A stretch of DNA of 24,452 bases from Myxococcales bacterium (GCA_003153055.1 PMBV01000172.1:22367-46818); one strand, 5' to 3'. Positions 15,618-23,234 are shown, counted from the stretch's first letter. Made by a program: numbers and translations. The notes: a model not told the origin generated them from the letters alone.

Positions 15618-17144
15618 TCATCGACCGTAGAGGGTCCACACGCCAGCGCGACGCAGGGGTCTCCACGTTGGCCCACCAGCCTCGGCCGGCGGGGGAAACG
15701 AAGGACCTTGCCCCCGAACCAAGATGACATCGTACTGGGGCCCCTCGCGGAGGTTGTCGTAGTGCTCGGGGCGGAACTCCCACGGCCAGGGGCGCAGCCA
15801 CGGCTTCTGCGCGGGCAGGTAGTGGAGCACCGACTGGGGCGTGTCGACGAAGGAGGGCTGGTTGGGCCCGTGGTTCCAGACTCGATGGTACCCGCCGGCG
15901 TGAAGTGACACGGAATCGCGGATGACCTCCGAGTCGTGGTCGAAGGTCAGTTGAAGGAGGCGGGCCCCGGTGAGTCCGGTCAGCACGGTCTCGAGGTCGT
16001 CCATTTCATTCTGGTAGCGCGACGTCTGCCGCTCAGCCAAGGCCGCCGACGCCAGGGTCAGGGCGACTCCGAGGAGTGGAATGAGCCTCCGTGACCAGTG
16101 CTGTCGCACGCCCGAGGCAGCCGGCAGGAGCATCATGAGGAATGGGGCGAAGCGTTGATTGAGGCCCCACAGCCAGCCCTGTTCGAAGGGAATGGCGAAC
16201 CACAGCAGCGCCGTCGCGCCGACGAGGGCGCGGGCCACGGGCAGGGCGGTGCCCGGAGCTCTCCGCGGGAGGAAGAGGTCGAGCATCAGGAGCGCCCAGC
16301 CACCGAGGAGCCAGAGGCCCAGGTGGCCTGGCCACAGGTCGGTCAGCCACTCGGGCGCGTCTGCGAGGACCTTCCACGGCGGGTGAAAGCGAGGGAGGAA
16401 GTCCTTTCGGAAGGCGGTCGGGTCGGGGTGCAGCACGCTGCTGGTCACAAGCCACTGGCCCAGCGGGACCACCAACACGCCGAGGCCCCAGAGCGCCGCG
16501 ACCATCGGCCGGAGCGCGAGCTGACTCCAGAGGCCTTGGGTTCCCGGCCTCCGTCCATGGGCAGCCCAGGCGACCGCGGTGGCGCCCACGCCGAGCCAGA
16601 GGACGTTCGAGAGGTTCAGGTAGAAGCAGCACAGGGCAATCGCGGCGAGCAGGACCTGGTTGGGCCACCGGGGAGCCGTGGCTCGGGCGACCAACCCGAA
16701 GCCGAGGAGCACCAGGGGAGCTCCGAGGAGAAAGGGGATGAAGCCGAGGGTCACCGGCCGCGACCACACCATCACTCCCGCGAGGAGCGTCAGCCGGCGG
16801 TCGACCCCCAGCGAGCCGAAGAGCCATCGGAGCGCCAGGAGCTGCCCAGCCAGCGCGAGCGCCAGGAACCATCGGAGCGCCTCGGCGGGGCCACCGGCCA
16901 GTGGGCTCAGCGCGGTGGCGAGCAGCGCAGCCAGCCAGTACTGGGTGTGCAGGAAGTCGGCCGAGTACCAGCTCGCCAGTTGGCCGCCGCCGCGGAGATC
17001 GGCGAGCGTCGCCACCGTGGCGGCGTGCTCGGGGAAGTCGATGCTCACGGGAAAGCGATGGAGCAGGGGCCAACACACCGCCGCGGCGCAGACCCAGGTG
17101 AGGGCGAGCCACGCACGATGCCCCTCGTCGTCCCACCAACGCAT
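15618..17144 (-). CDS. Polytopic membrane protein, GT-C glycosyltransferase-like
   Basis: 508 residues. About ten hydrophobic segments fill residues 10-365. They are followed by a soluble region (about 370-508) rich in Trp, Pro and His. The first extracytoplasmic loop holds SIDFPEHAATVATL, with an Asp and a Glu where GT-C enzymes place their catalytic or metal-binding acid. GT-C enzymes use a polyprenyl-phosphate sugar to glycosylate lipids or proteins at the outer face of the inner membrane. The resemblance is in topology and the acidic loop only, so the specific activity is unknown. It starts at the ATG at 17144, 102 bases downstream of the asd gene on the same strand. Confidence 0.65.
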   Translation of the reverse strand: MRWWDDEGHRAWLALTWVCAAAVCWPLLHRFPVSIDFPEHAATVATLADLRGGGQLASWYSADFLHTQYWLAALLATALSPLAGGPAEALRWFLALALAGQLLALRWLFGSLGVDRRLTLLAGVMVWSRPVTLGFIPFLLGAPLVLLGFGLVARATAPRWPNQVLLAAIALCCFYLNLSNVLWLGVGATAVAWAAHGRRPGTQGLWSQLALRPMVAALWGLGVLVVPLGQWLVTSSVLHPDPTAFRKDFLPRFHPPWKVLADAPEWLTDLWPGHLGLWLLGGWALLMLDLFLPRRAPGTALPVARALVGATALLWFAIPFEQGWLWGLNQRFAPFLMMLLPAASGVRQHWSRRLIPLLGVALTLASAALAERQTSRYQNEMDDLETVLTGLTGARLLQLTFDHDSEVIRDSVSLHAGGYHRVWNHGPNQPSFVDTPQSVLHYLPAQKPWLRPWPWEFRPEHYDNLREGPQYDVILVRGQGPSFPPPAEAGGPTWRPLRRAGVWTLYGR

Positions 17145-17246
17145 GGGAGCGACGTACCCGAAGCCTTCCCGGTTGGGAAAGCAGAACCTCGTTCGAGGCG
17201 TCAGGTTCCGCCGTCGGGAGCGGCTGCCCGGGCGCCACTGGCGATG

Positions 17247-18335
17247 CTACTTGGCCTGAATGTACCCGTCGTGGGTGAGCAGCTCGGCGCTGAGGATCGC
17301 TCCTCCCGCGGCGCCCCGCACGGTGTTGTGCGACAGCGCGACGAAGCGATAGTCGAAGAGCGCGTCGGGTCGGAGCCTGCCGATGGTCACGCCCATTCCG
17401 GCTCCGGCGTCGCGGTCGAGCCGCGTCTGGGGCCTCGAGTCGTCCTCGAAGTAGGTGAGGAACGGCGTCGGGGCGCTCGGGAGCTTCAGCTCCTGTGGCC
17501 GGCCGACGAAGGCGCGCCAGCGGGCCAGCACCTCGTCTCGCGACGGCTTCTTGCCGAACTGCACGAAGACCGCCGCCATGTGGCCGTCAGAGGCGGCGAC
17601 TCGCAGGCACTGGGCGCTGATGACGGGCTCGACCGCCGGGACGATCTTCCCGTCGATCACCGTGCCCCAGATCTTCATCGGCTCCTTCTCGCTCTTCTCT
17701 TCTTCGCCTTTGATGAAGGGGATGACGTTGTCGACCATCTCGGGCCACGACTCGAACGTCTTCCCCGCGCCGCTGATGGCCTGGTAGGTGCACACCGCGA
17801 CCCGCGTCGGCCTGAACTCGAGCAGCGGGTGGAGCGCGGGCACGTAGCTCTGCAACGAGCAGTTGGGCTTCACCGCGACGAAGCCCCGGGCGCTGCCGAG
17901 CCGTCGACGCTGGGCCTCGATGACGCCGGCGTGCTGAGGGTTCACCTCGGGGATCATCATGGGCACGTCGGCCGTGCCCCGGTGCGCCGAGTTGTTGGAG
18001 ACCACTGGCGTCTCGGCCCGGGCGTAGTCGTCCTCGAGCTTGGCTGTCTCCTCCTTGCTCATGTCCACCGCGCAGAAGACGAAGTCGACCTGAGCGGCGA
18101 TCGCCTTCACCTCTGACGCGTTCTGCACCGTGAGCGTCGCGGCCGAGGCAGGCACGGGCGACTTCATGGCCCAGCGACCCTTCACGGCGTCGGCGTAGGT
18201 CTTGCCCGCCGAGCTCGCACTCGCCGCGACCAGGTTCACTTCATACCAGGGGTGGTTCTCCAGCAAAGCCAGGAACCGTTGCCCGACCATGCCGGTGGCG
18301 CCCAGGACTCCGACCTTCAGCTTCTTCGTGCTCAT
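17247..18335 (-). CDS. asd: Aspartate-semialdehyde dehydrogenase, archaeal/fungal-type subclass
   Basis: 362 residues. The enzyme reduces beta-aspartyl phosphate to aspartate semialdehyde with NADPH, the second step toward lysine/diaminopimelate, threonine and methionine. The N-terminal NADP-binding loop is GVLGATGMVGQRF (residues 9-21). The active-site cysteine is C159 in KPNCSLQ, and the substrate-binding R245 and catalytic H252 lie in CLRVAASDGHMA. PNCS rather than the PGCY/CNCT-type context, together with RVxxxDGH, points to the subclass first described from archaea and fungi. The ATG at 18335 has GGAG seven bases upstream; in-frame codons further upstream lack one. It lies 57 bases behind the radical SAM gene on the same strand. 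No other amino-acid biosynthesis genes are near. Confidence 0.93.
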   Translation of the reverse strand: MSTKKLKVGVLGATGMVGQRFLALLENHPWYEVNLVAASASSAGKTYADAVKGRWAMKSPVPASAATLTVQNASEVKAIAAQVDFVFCAVDMSKEETAKLEDDYARAETPVVSNNSAHRGTADVPMMIPEVNPQHAGVIEAQRRRLGSARGFVAVKPNCSLQSYVPALHPLLEFRPTRVAVCTYQAISGAGKTFESWPEMVDNVIPFIKGEEEKSEKEPMKIWGTVIDGKIVPAVEPVISAQCLRVAASDGHMAAVFVQFGKKPSRDEVLARWRAFVGRPQELKLPSAPTPFLTYFEDDSRPQTRLDRDAGAGMGVTIGRLRPDALFDYRFVALSHNTVRGAAGGAILSAELLTHDGYIQAK

Positions 18336-18392
18336 GAATCTCCAACGCTCCGTCTCAACGGGGGCGTTCAAATTACTCAATGGAGAGGAGGG

Positions 18393-19982
18393 CTACAACA
18401 ACGGCCCGAGGCTTTCACTGGAGGGGTGAGTTGCGTCCACCGTGCGCTGGGTCTCGTCTTTCCACGGGGGCGCGGCCGTCGGGCCGTCGTGGGGCAACAG
18501 GTCCACCGACCGCCCGCGCTTGAAGCCCTGGCCATTGAGAAATGGGCTGTCGCTCTGATGTGCGATGAGCCGATGCGATGGGGCCGGCAGCGTGGCTCCG
18601 AAGTTCGTTCGCCGCGCGAAGTCGCGAAGGTACTGGTACTTGTTCAGCGTGACGAGGCGCCGGTAGAGCCATTGCACTTGGGGCACCATGCGGTAGTGCC
18701 ATTGGTAGAACTGGTACAGGTTGAGGCCCAGGTAGGCCGGCGTCTTGAACCAGGAGTGACCGAAGGCGGGCAGCGCGTCGTTCTTGAGGCACTTCACGGC
18801 CCGCTTGGCGCAGCGGGCGAACGAGTAGACCTCGGTGGCCAGCCAGCGAATACCGTCTTGCAGCTGCTCCGGGGTCATCTGCTTCGGGCGCACCACCACC
18901 TGGTCCTTGCCGAGGTATTCGTCGTAGTCGGTGGTGAGCAGGCGGCCCTCGCGAGCGTAGCGCTTGAAGGCGGCGGTGCCTGGAAAGGGGATCTCGGTGG
19001 TGAAGCTCGAGTGCATCAGGTCGGTGGAGTCGAGGAACTCGAGCGTCTCCCTGAAGGTCTCTGGCGTGTCCCAGTCGAAGCCGAACATCCAATTGCCGCT
19101 CGGGAGCATGCCGGCGCGAAAGATGTTGGCGATGGTCTCTCGGTAGCCGTCGACTCGGGCGTGCTTCGCCGTGCCATCGAGTGACGCCTGGTTCACCGAC
19201 TCGTAGCCCGAGGAGATGAGCACGCAGCCGGCCTCGCGAGCCAGCCGGAGATCGTCGGGGTCGCGGGCGAACTCGTGCCGAGCTTGCATGCCGAAGCGGA
19301 CCCCGGTCTTGGCCAGCGCGCGGAACAGCTCGCGGCCGTAGGCGGGGTCGCCAGGGAGGTTGTCGTCGACGAAGTAGCAGGCGTTGATGAAGTCAGGGCG
19401 GCGGCGCACCTGCTCCAGCACGTGCGCGATTGGGTAGGTCCGGTAGCCCAACGTCATGCGCTTGGCGAAGCAGAAGGTGCAACCCTCTGGACACCCGCGG
19501 CTGGCAATGAGCGGGAAGTAGTACGAGCCGTAGCGATCGAGCCGCATCAGATCGATACGTGGCTGCGGGAGCGTGGCGAGGTCCGGCGGGTCATCGCGAT
19601 ACAGCCCGTGGACGCGGGAGGGGTTGCCGAGGAAGTCATCGCAGAGCCGCTTCCAGGAGGTCTCGCCCTCGCCGCAGACCACCGCGTCGGCGTGGAGGAG
19701 CGCCTCATCGGGCATGGCGGTCGCGTGGTGGCCGCCCAGCACGACCGTGACGCCCTTCGCGCGGTAGAGGTCGGCGAGCTCGTACGCGGCGCGAATGCGG
19801 GGCGTCGAGGCGGAGATGCCTACGAGATCTACCTCCTCGTCGAAGAAGAGGTGCTCCCGCGTCAGGTCGACGATGGCGATGTCGAAGCTGTCGGGGGTGA
19901 CCGCGGCGAGAGAGGCGAGACCCAGCGTCGGCACCTCGAGCTCCCACGGAATGGTGATGAGCTTCAGCCGGCGTCGGCGCAT
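18393..19982 (-). CDS. B12-binding-domain radical SAM protein
   Basis: 529 residues. Residues about 5-130 form a Rossmann-like cobalamin-binding-type domain (LGLASLAAV, VGISASTPRI, VVLGGHHATAMPDE, VCGEGE) without the DxHxxG motif, as is common in this class. The radical SAM core follows, with the cluster cysteines C164, C168 and C171 in RGCPEGCTFC. Then come ISSGYESV and a Gly-rich strand MFGFDWDTPET typical of the SAM-binding barrel. The C-terminal 150 residues, rich in Tyr, Trp and Arg, have no domain I can name. Enzymes of this layout methylate or rearrange unreactive carbons; hopanoid, bacteriochlorophyll and natural-product pathways are examples. The substrate here is unknown. The ATG at 19982 sits directly behind a promoter with no leader. 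Confidence 0.88.
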   Translation of the reverse strand: MRRRRLKLITIPWELEVPTLGLASLAAVTPDSFDIAIVDLTREHLFFDEEVDLVGISASTPRIRAAYELADLYRAKGVTVVLGGHHATAMPDEALLHADAVVCGEGETSWKRLCDDFLGNPSRVHGLYRDDPPDLATLPQPRIDLMRLDRYGSYYFPLIASRGCPEGCTFCFAKRMTLGYRTYPIAHVLEQVRRRPDFINACYFVDDNLPGDPAYGRELFRALAKTGVRFGMQARHEFARDPDDLRLAREAGCVLISSGYESVNQASLDGTAKHARVDGYRETIANIFRAGMLPSGNWMFGFDWDTPETFRETLEFLDSTDLMHSSFTTEIPFPGTAAFKRYAREGRLLTTDYDEYLGKDQVVVRPKQMTPEQLQDGIRWLATEVYSFARCAKRAVKCLKNDALPAFGHSWFKTPAYLGLNLYQFYQWHYRMVPQVQWLYRRLVTLNKYQYLRDFARRTNFGATLPAPSHRLIAHQSDSPFLNGQGFKRGRSVDLLPHDGPTAAPPWKDETQRTVDATHPSSESLGPLL

Positions 19983-19988
19983 GGGGTC

Positions 19989-20016
19989 GGTATGAGCCGA
20001 TGGGCGCCCAAGTCAA
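19989..20016 (-). promoter_or_regulatory. Sigma-70-type promoter giving a leaderless transcript
   Basis: On the minus strand TTGACT (20016-20011) and CATACC (19994-19989) are separated by 16 bases. The ATG of the radical SAM gene follows six bases after the -10, so transcription would begin at or next to the start codon. No Shine-Dalgarno is present before that ATG, which agrees with leaderless translation. The -10 is only a 3/6 match. Confidence 0.45.
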
Positions 20017-20182
20017 CAACGAGATGACGCTCGAGGTCGCTGACGAACGTCACGGCAGGGACGGCAGGGAGGCAGAGAGAAGCGCCTTGATGAGAGGCTG
20101 GCGGGATACTTGCCCGTCCTCATGGGCGAGCCCATCCAGCCCCTCGACCAAGGGCCAGGTGGGCGAGGGTCCCCGGCAACGT

Positions 20183-20202
20183 CACCAATGGTACCATTCG
20201 TG
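20183..20202. promoter_or_regulatory. 20-bp dyad around AATGGTACCATT, candidate operator
   Basis: AATGGTACCATT (20187-20198) is a perfect 12-bp palindrome. It is flanked by C on each side (mismatch) and then CAC/GTG, which pair again. It lies in the gap between the lysozyme gene's 3' hairpin and the radical SAM promoter, about 170 bases from the latter. Confidence 0.4.
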
Positions 20203-20220
20203 GGCCTCGCGGCGGACATC

Positions 20221-20266
20221 AGCGTGCGCGTTTTGTCATGTCAGAACGCCCCCAAACGCGCACGCT
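20221..20266 (-). terminator. Strong 13-bp stem hairpin after the lysozyme gene
   Basis: AGCGTGCGCGTTT (20221-20233) and AAACGCGCACGCT (20254-20266) are perfectly complementary with a 20-base loop. On the minus strand it begins 10 bases after the TGA of the lysozyme gene. No T-run follows on either strand, so it is a hairpin-type 3' end and not a textbook intrinsic terminator. The position argues for a role in ending or protecting that transcript. Confidence 0.5.
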
Positions 20267-20276
20267 GGTTCCGGCG

Positions 20277-21068
20277 TCAGGCCGTTCCGCCCGACATGGC
20301 GGTCAGCACCTTCTGGGCATACTCGTTTCGCGACTGCATCTGAGGGTCGGTCGGCTTCTCGAACTCGTTGCAGAACGCGGCGGTGGCGCCCGCGAGATCG
20401 GTCGACTTCTTCACCGCCTCGATGGAGCTGGCATACGGCCCAGACAGCTCCTGCTTGAGGAAGCCGTAGTTGGCGGCCTCGCTCGTCGGATCGATGCCGT
20501 GATCCGCGGCGTACTTCAGCAGCCCGTCGGCGCGGGTGCCGCCCCACTGGGCGATGCCGATGCCGTGCTGGTTGTCGTCTTGGTGGTCACCAAACGGGCC
20601 GATGCGGCCGCCCTGCGAGATGCCGGAGTTCATGCCTCCGCTCTCGTGCCACAGGTTACCCACGATGCCCGCCGCCTGCGCGTCGGTCAGACCGAAGTCG
20701 CGCTTCAGGTTCGCGGCCCAATCCCCGCCCACCTTGGCGCTCTGATCGGGCGTGAGCGCCTGAGTTTGCGGGGTCGTGCTGAGGTTGCCCCATTCAGCAG
20801 AGCCAGGGGTGCTCGTGTCGGTGCTCGGTTTGATAGGACGGATGCCACCCTGTAGAAAGCGAGCGATGTTGTTCGTGCTGAGCGTCGCGACCTGAGCCGA
20901 GGCAACCGCTTTGGCTTCGAATCCGCTGAGCCCCTGGTACGCCGACATGGCGGGGTGCTCTGAGACGTGGTGGGCGGTCGCGGCGCCGCGGAGACCCGCT
21001 GGGGCAATGCCCTCCGACGCCGGCTGCGAAGCCACCCGGGTGCCTCGATGCATGATTCGATCGATCAT
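20277..21068 (-). CDS. Phage-tail-lysozyme-domain protein
   Basis: 263 residues. Residues about 105-255 match the phage tail lysozyme (Phage_lysozyme2) pattern: LTDAQAAGIVGNLWHESGG with the likely catalytic E142, then GIGIAQWGG, and later NYGFLKQEL. The fold would cleave the peptidoglycan glycan strand. The first 100 residues are polar and low-complexity, with no signal peptide and no membrane segment, so export would need a dedicated route or lysis. No tail, capsid or integrase genes surround it, so it is not part of an intact prophage here. The ATG at 21068 has an AGGA eight bases upstream and lies about 48 bases after the predicted start of a sigma-54 transcript. Candidates are a domesticated lysin, a contractile-system effector, or a toxin without a visible immunity gene. 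Confidence 0.85.
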   Translation of the reverse strand: MIDRIMHRGTRVASQPASEGIAPAGLRGAATAHHVSEHPAMSAYQGLSGFEAKAVASAQVATLSTNNIARFLQGGIRPIKPSTDTSTPGSAEWGNLSTTPQTQALTPDQSAKVGGDWAANLKRDFGLTDAQAAGIVGNLWHESGGMNSGISQGGRIGPFGDHQDDNQHGIGIAQWGGTRADGLLKYAADHGIDPTSEAANYGFLKQELSGPYASSIEAVKKSTDLAGATAAFCNEFEKPTDPQMQSRNEYAQKVLTAMSGGTA

Positions 21069-21126
21069 TGTATGTCCTGTCTTTCGGTTGGTTTGAGGCC
21101 AGCGCCTCGTGATGGGAGGCTGAGAC

Positions 21127-21142
21127 TGCAACAGCGCTGCCA
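21127..21142 (-). promoter_or_regulatory. Sigma-54 (-24/-12) promoter for the lysozyme gene
   Basis: On the minus strand the sequence is TGGCAGCGCTGTTGCA. The GG and GC doublets have exactly ten bases between them, as sigma-54 requires, and TGGCA and TTGCA match the consensus halves. The expected start point is near 21116. Expression would therefore depend on an ATP-driven enhancer-binding activator. Confidence 0.7.
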
Positions 21143-21145
21143 CCG

Positions 21146-21166
21146 CCTGTCCCCCCGGGAGACAGG
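21146..21166. promoter_or_regulatory. Inverted repeat CCTGTC-N9-GACAGG beside the sigma-54 promoter
   Basis: Two perfect 6-bp arms (21146-21151 and 21161-21166) around a GC-rich centre sit directly upstream of the -24 element, at about -30 to -50. It could be an activator or repressor site. Confidence 0.45.
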
Positions 21167-21204
21167 TATTTGGACGTGCGAAGGTGCCGAGGGGGGCGTG
21201 CGGA

Positions 21205-21249
21205 CGCGATCTCAAAGATCACCCCAGAGGGGTGATCTCGCCGATCGCG
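21205..21249. promoter_or_regulatory. 45-bp nested palindrome, candidate enhancer-binding site
   Basis: The inner arms AGATCACCCC (21216-21225) and GGGGTGATCT (21229-21238) are perfect with a three-base centre. The outer arms CGCGATC (21205-21211) and GATCGCG (21243-21249) are also perfect and equally spaced by four bases on each side. It lies at about -89 to -133 from the predicted sigma-54 start, where enhancer-binding proteins usually bind. It is also upstream of the rightward lectin gene. Confidence 0.6.
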
Positions 21250-21511
21250 CAGCATGCTGTCGACCGTGGCTCGGGGTCGCGGCGCCCTTCCTGGCGAGTC
21301 ATGGCGGCGCGAGCGTGGAGACTCGATTTGCTCCGAATTCCCTGACACGCGGGCCGCCCCCCGGCGCATCGATTGCAGCTACGGCGGAGGTCGTCCGCAG
21401 CGCATTCGACCCCGATTCAGAGTGAAACCCGTTGCAAGGAGCTCGACAGCGATGATCACAGAACTGGAAAGAATTCGGCGTGGCCTTGGTTTTGTTTGGA
21501 TGCAGTCAGAC

Positions 21512-22993
21512 ATGGTGAACAGGAAGCGGGTCGCGGTCACGGGACTGCTCGCGGCGATGCTGGCAGGCTGTGGGACCGGCTCCGGCGTCGAGGCCGAGGG
21601 GAGCGTGAGCGAGGGGCTGGTGGCGGAGCAGCGGTGGACTCGCCCCATCGTCGCCAGTGATCTGCGCAAACCAGCGGGGGTACCGGTGGACTTCGTGGCG
21701 ACCCCAGTCGGGTATTTCCACCCGTCGTGTCTGGTGCACGTCGATGGCAACCAAGGGCTGGCGGTGAAGAGCGCTCCTGCCTGTGTGCACCCACACTACG
21801 ATCGCGCAGGGCGACGCGCTGGTGGCACCGAGGGAGACCGCGCCTCGTCGACGGACGCCGCGCTCCAGGCGCCGCAGCCGGCAGGGGTGGTTCCAGTGCC
21901 CCTCACCAATGACATCGAGGGCTGGTCGCTGGCGGACCACTCGAGCTACAGCCCAGGCATTGCGCGCCTGACGTCGACCTGGAAGGTGCCCCCGGCGCCG
22001 CCGCAATCAGGGCAGGTGCTCTATTACTTCCCCGGGTCGCAGTCGCTCGACGGGAAGGCCGGCGGGACGATCCTCCAGCCTGTGCTCGCCTATATCAACT
22101 CGCAGTGGTTCGTGCAGAGCTGGAACTGCTGCGAGGGCGGAGGCAACGCCCAGTACGGCGACGCGGTCACGGTTCGTCCGGGAGACACCATCGTGGGGAC
22201 GAACGTCGGGAGCAACTGCAACCCGGCGACGGGCATCTGCGACACCTGGAGGATCACCACCGCCGACGTGACGACCGGAGGAGCCTCGGTGTTCGACACC
22301 TTCTCCTTCGGTCATCCGCATCAGTGGATCTTCGCCAACGTGCTCGAGCTGTACAACCTCACGTCCTGTGCCCAGCTCCCGACCACCGGCAGTCTCACCA
22401 TTCATGGCTTCGGCATCTGGGATCTCTATGGCAGCCGGATCAACGTGCCGAGTCTGACCTGGCACGACGACGTGGACGCGCAGCTCGCCGGCTGTGGGGT
22501 GACCTGGGGTGGAACGCAGTCGGGCACCGACTTCACGATCAACTGGGGAGGCGCCTCCCTCACCGCGGGCGGCGGGACCTTCAGCGTCGGCCTCCCGTTC
22601 AGCGGGAAGTGTCTCGATATCAACGCGGCCGGCACCGCCAACGGGACCAAGGTGCAGGAGTGGACGTGCAACCGCTCTGGCGCCCAGCAGTTCCGCGTCG
22701 AGGGGGTCGGCAACGGGGCCTACCGGCTCATCAACACTCGCAGCAACAAGTGCGTGGACATCAGCGCCTCGGGGACCGCCGACGGAACGCCGGCCCAGCT
22801 CTGGACGTGCAACGGCACCGGAGCCCAATCATTTCGCTTCAATGATCTCGGCAATGGCAACGTCACCTTCGTGAACACCAACAGCGGGAAGTGCCTCGAC
22901 GTGAAGGCCTCGGCCACCGGAGACGGCACGCAGATTCAGCTCTATACGTGCAACGGGACCGGTGCTCAGGTGTGGCGGTTCGAGCAGTTCTGA
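21512..22993 (+). CDS. Lipoprotein with ricin-type beta-trefoil lectin domain
   Basis: 493 residues from the ATG at 21512, chosen because MVNRKRVAVTGLLAAMLAGC is a standard lipoprotein signal with lipobox LAGC (C20). An in-frame ATG at 21452 has the better ribosome-binding site (AAGGAG at 21436-21441) and would give a 20-residue longer, less usual leader. Residues about 125-335 form a beta-rich domain (LTSTWKVPPAPP, LYYFPGSQS, ILQPVLAYI, WNCCEGGG, FSFGHPHQWIF) that I cannot name. Residues 365-493 are a ricin-type beta-trefoil: three repeats start near K366, K413 and K460, an exact 47-residue period, each with a (K/N)CxDI/V and a Q-x-W/Y-TC...Q-x-F/W box. It should be anchored in the envelope, probably exposed, and bind carbohydrate. 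Confidence 0.85.
   Translation: MVNRKRVAVTGLLAAMLAGCGTGSGVEAEGSVSEGLVAEQRWTRPIVASDLRKPAGVPVDFVATPVGYFHPSCLVHVDGNQGLAVKSAPACVHPHYDRAGRRAGGTEGDRASSTDAALQAPQPAGVVPVPLTNDIEGWSLADHSSYSPGIARLTSTWKVPPAPPQSGQVLYYFPGSQSLDGKAGGTILQPVLAYINSQWFVQSWNCCEGGGNAQYGDAVTVRPGDTIVGTNVGSNCNPATGICDTWRITTADVTTGGASVFDTFSFGHPHQWIFANVLELYNLTSCAQLPTTGSLTIHGFGIWDLYGSRINVPSLTWHDDVDAQLAGCGVTWGGTQSGTDFTINWGGASLTAGGGTFSVGLPFSGKCLDINAAGTANGTKVQEWTCNRSGAQQFRVEGVGNGAYRLINTRSNKCVDISASGTADGTPAQLWTCNGTGAQSFRFNDLGNGNVTFVNTNSGKCLDVKASATGDGTQIQLYTCNGTGAQVWRFEQF
22604..22990 (+). repeat. Three 47-codon repeats encoding the beta-trefoil lectin lobes
   Basis: GKCLDI, NKCVDI and GKCLDV begin the lobes at 22604, 22745 and 22886, exactly 141 bases apart. 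Each contains GT-x-x-GT-x-x-Q and a C-N-x-(S/T)-GAQ segment, showing internal triplication. Confidence 0.85.
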
Positions 22994-23012
22994 GCGGGAG
23001 CGGAGACCAGCG

Positions 23013-23037
23013 TCCCGGATGCCTTGGGTGTCCGGGA
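23013..23037 (+). terminator. Hairpin after the lectin lipoprotein gene
   Basis: TCCCGGA (23013-23019) pairs perfectly with TCCGGGA (23031-23037) across an 11-base loop, 19 bases after the TGA. There is no T-run, so the terminator call is tentative. Confidence 0.4.
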
Positions 23038-23234
23038 GACTGCCGAGTTGCTCGACCCACTCCTCGAGAACGCGTACCAGGAAAAGCTCTCTTCGCTCTC
23101 AGCGGCGTCGAGGTGCCCGCGGCGCTGATGGCCCGGGTTGAACGGCGGGTCATCGGATTGAGAACGAGGCCCTCGACACGGCCCTTCCTGAACGGTTTCT
23201 GGGCGGGAGGCCCGGCCCGCGATAGGTTTGCCCC

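Larger units (their letters stand above)
21069..21511. other. Divergent intergenic region between lysozyme and lectin genes
   Basis: It contains the sigma-54 promoter and the two dyads described at 21127-21249. Rightward of 21250 I see an AAGGAG at 21436-21441 ahead of an in-frame ATG at 21452, an alternative start for the lectin lipoprotein. No rightward promoter is obvious. Confidence 0.6.

Noticed and set aside
16098..18116. 672-residue open frame on the plus strand
   Set aside because: It runs opposite the GT-C-like and asd genes; composition is typical antisense (Glu, Arg, Gly, Pro) and it crosses two unrelated genes.
20050..20076. Direct repeat of GGCAGGGA-type units
   Set aside because: Two imperfect copies of nine bases only; no array.
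20277..21068. Lysozyme-domain gene as evidence for a prophage
   Set aside because: No capsid, tail, portal, integrase or attachment-site sequences are visible on either side within the window.
22994..23234. A short coding-looking stretch (RETAELLDPLLENAYQEKL) continuing after a frame change as FALSGVEVPAALMARVE
   Set aside because: It could be a remnant gene, but it starts within a hairpin, is under 80 residues, and I recognise no parent family, so I do not call a pseudogene.
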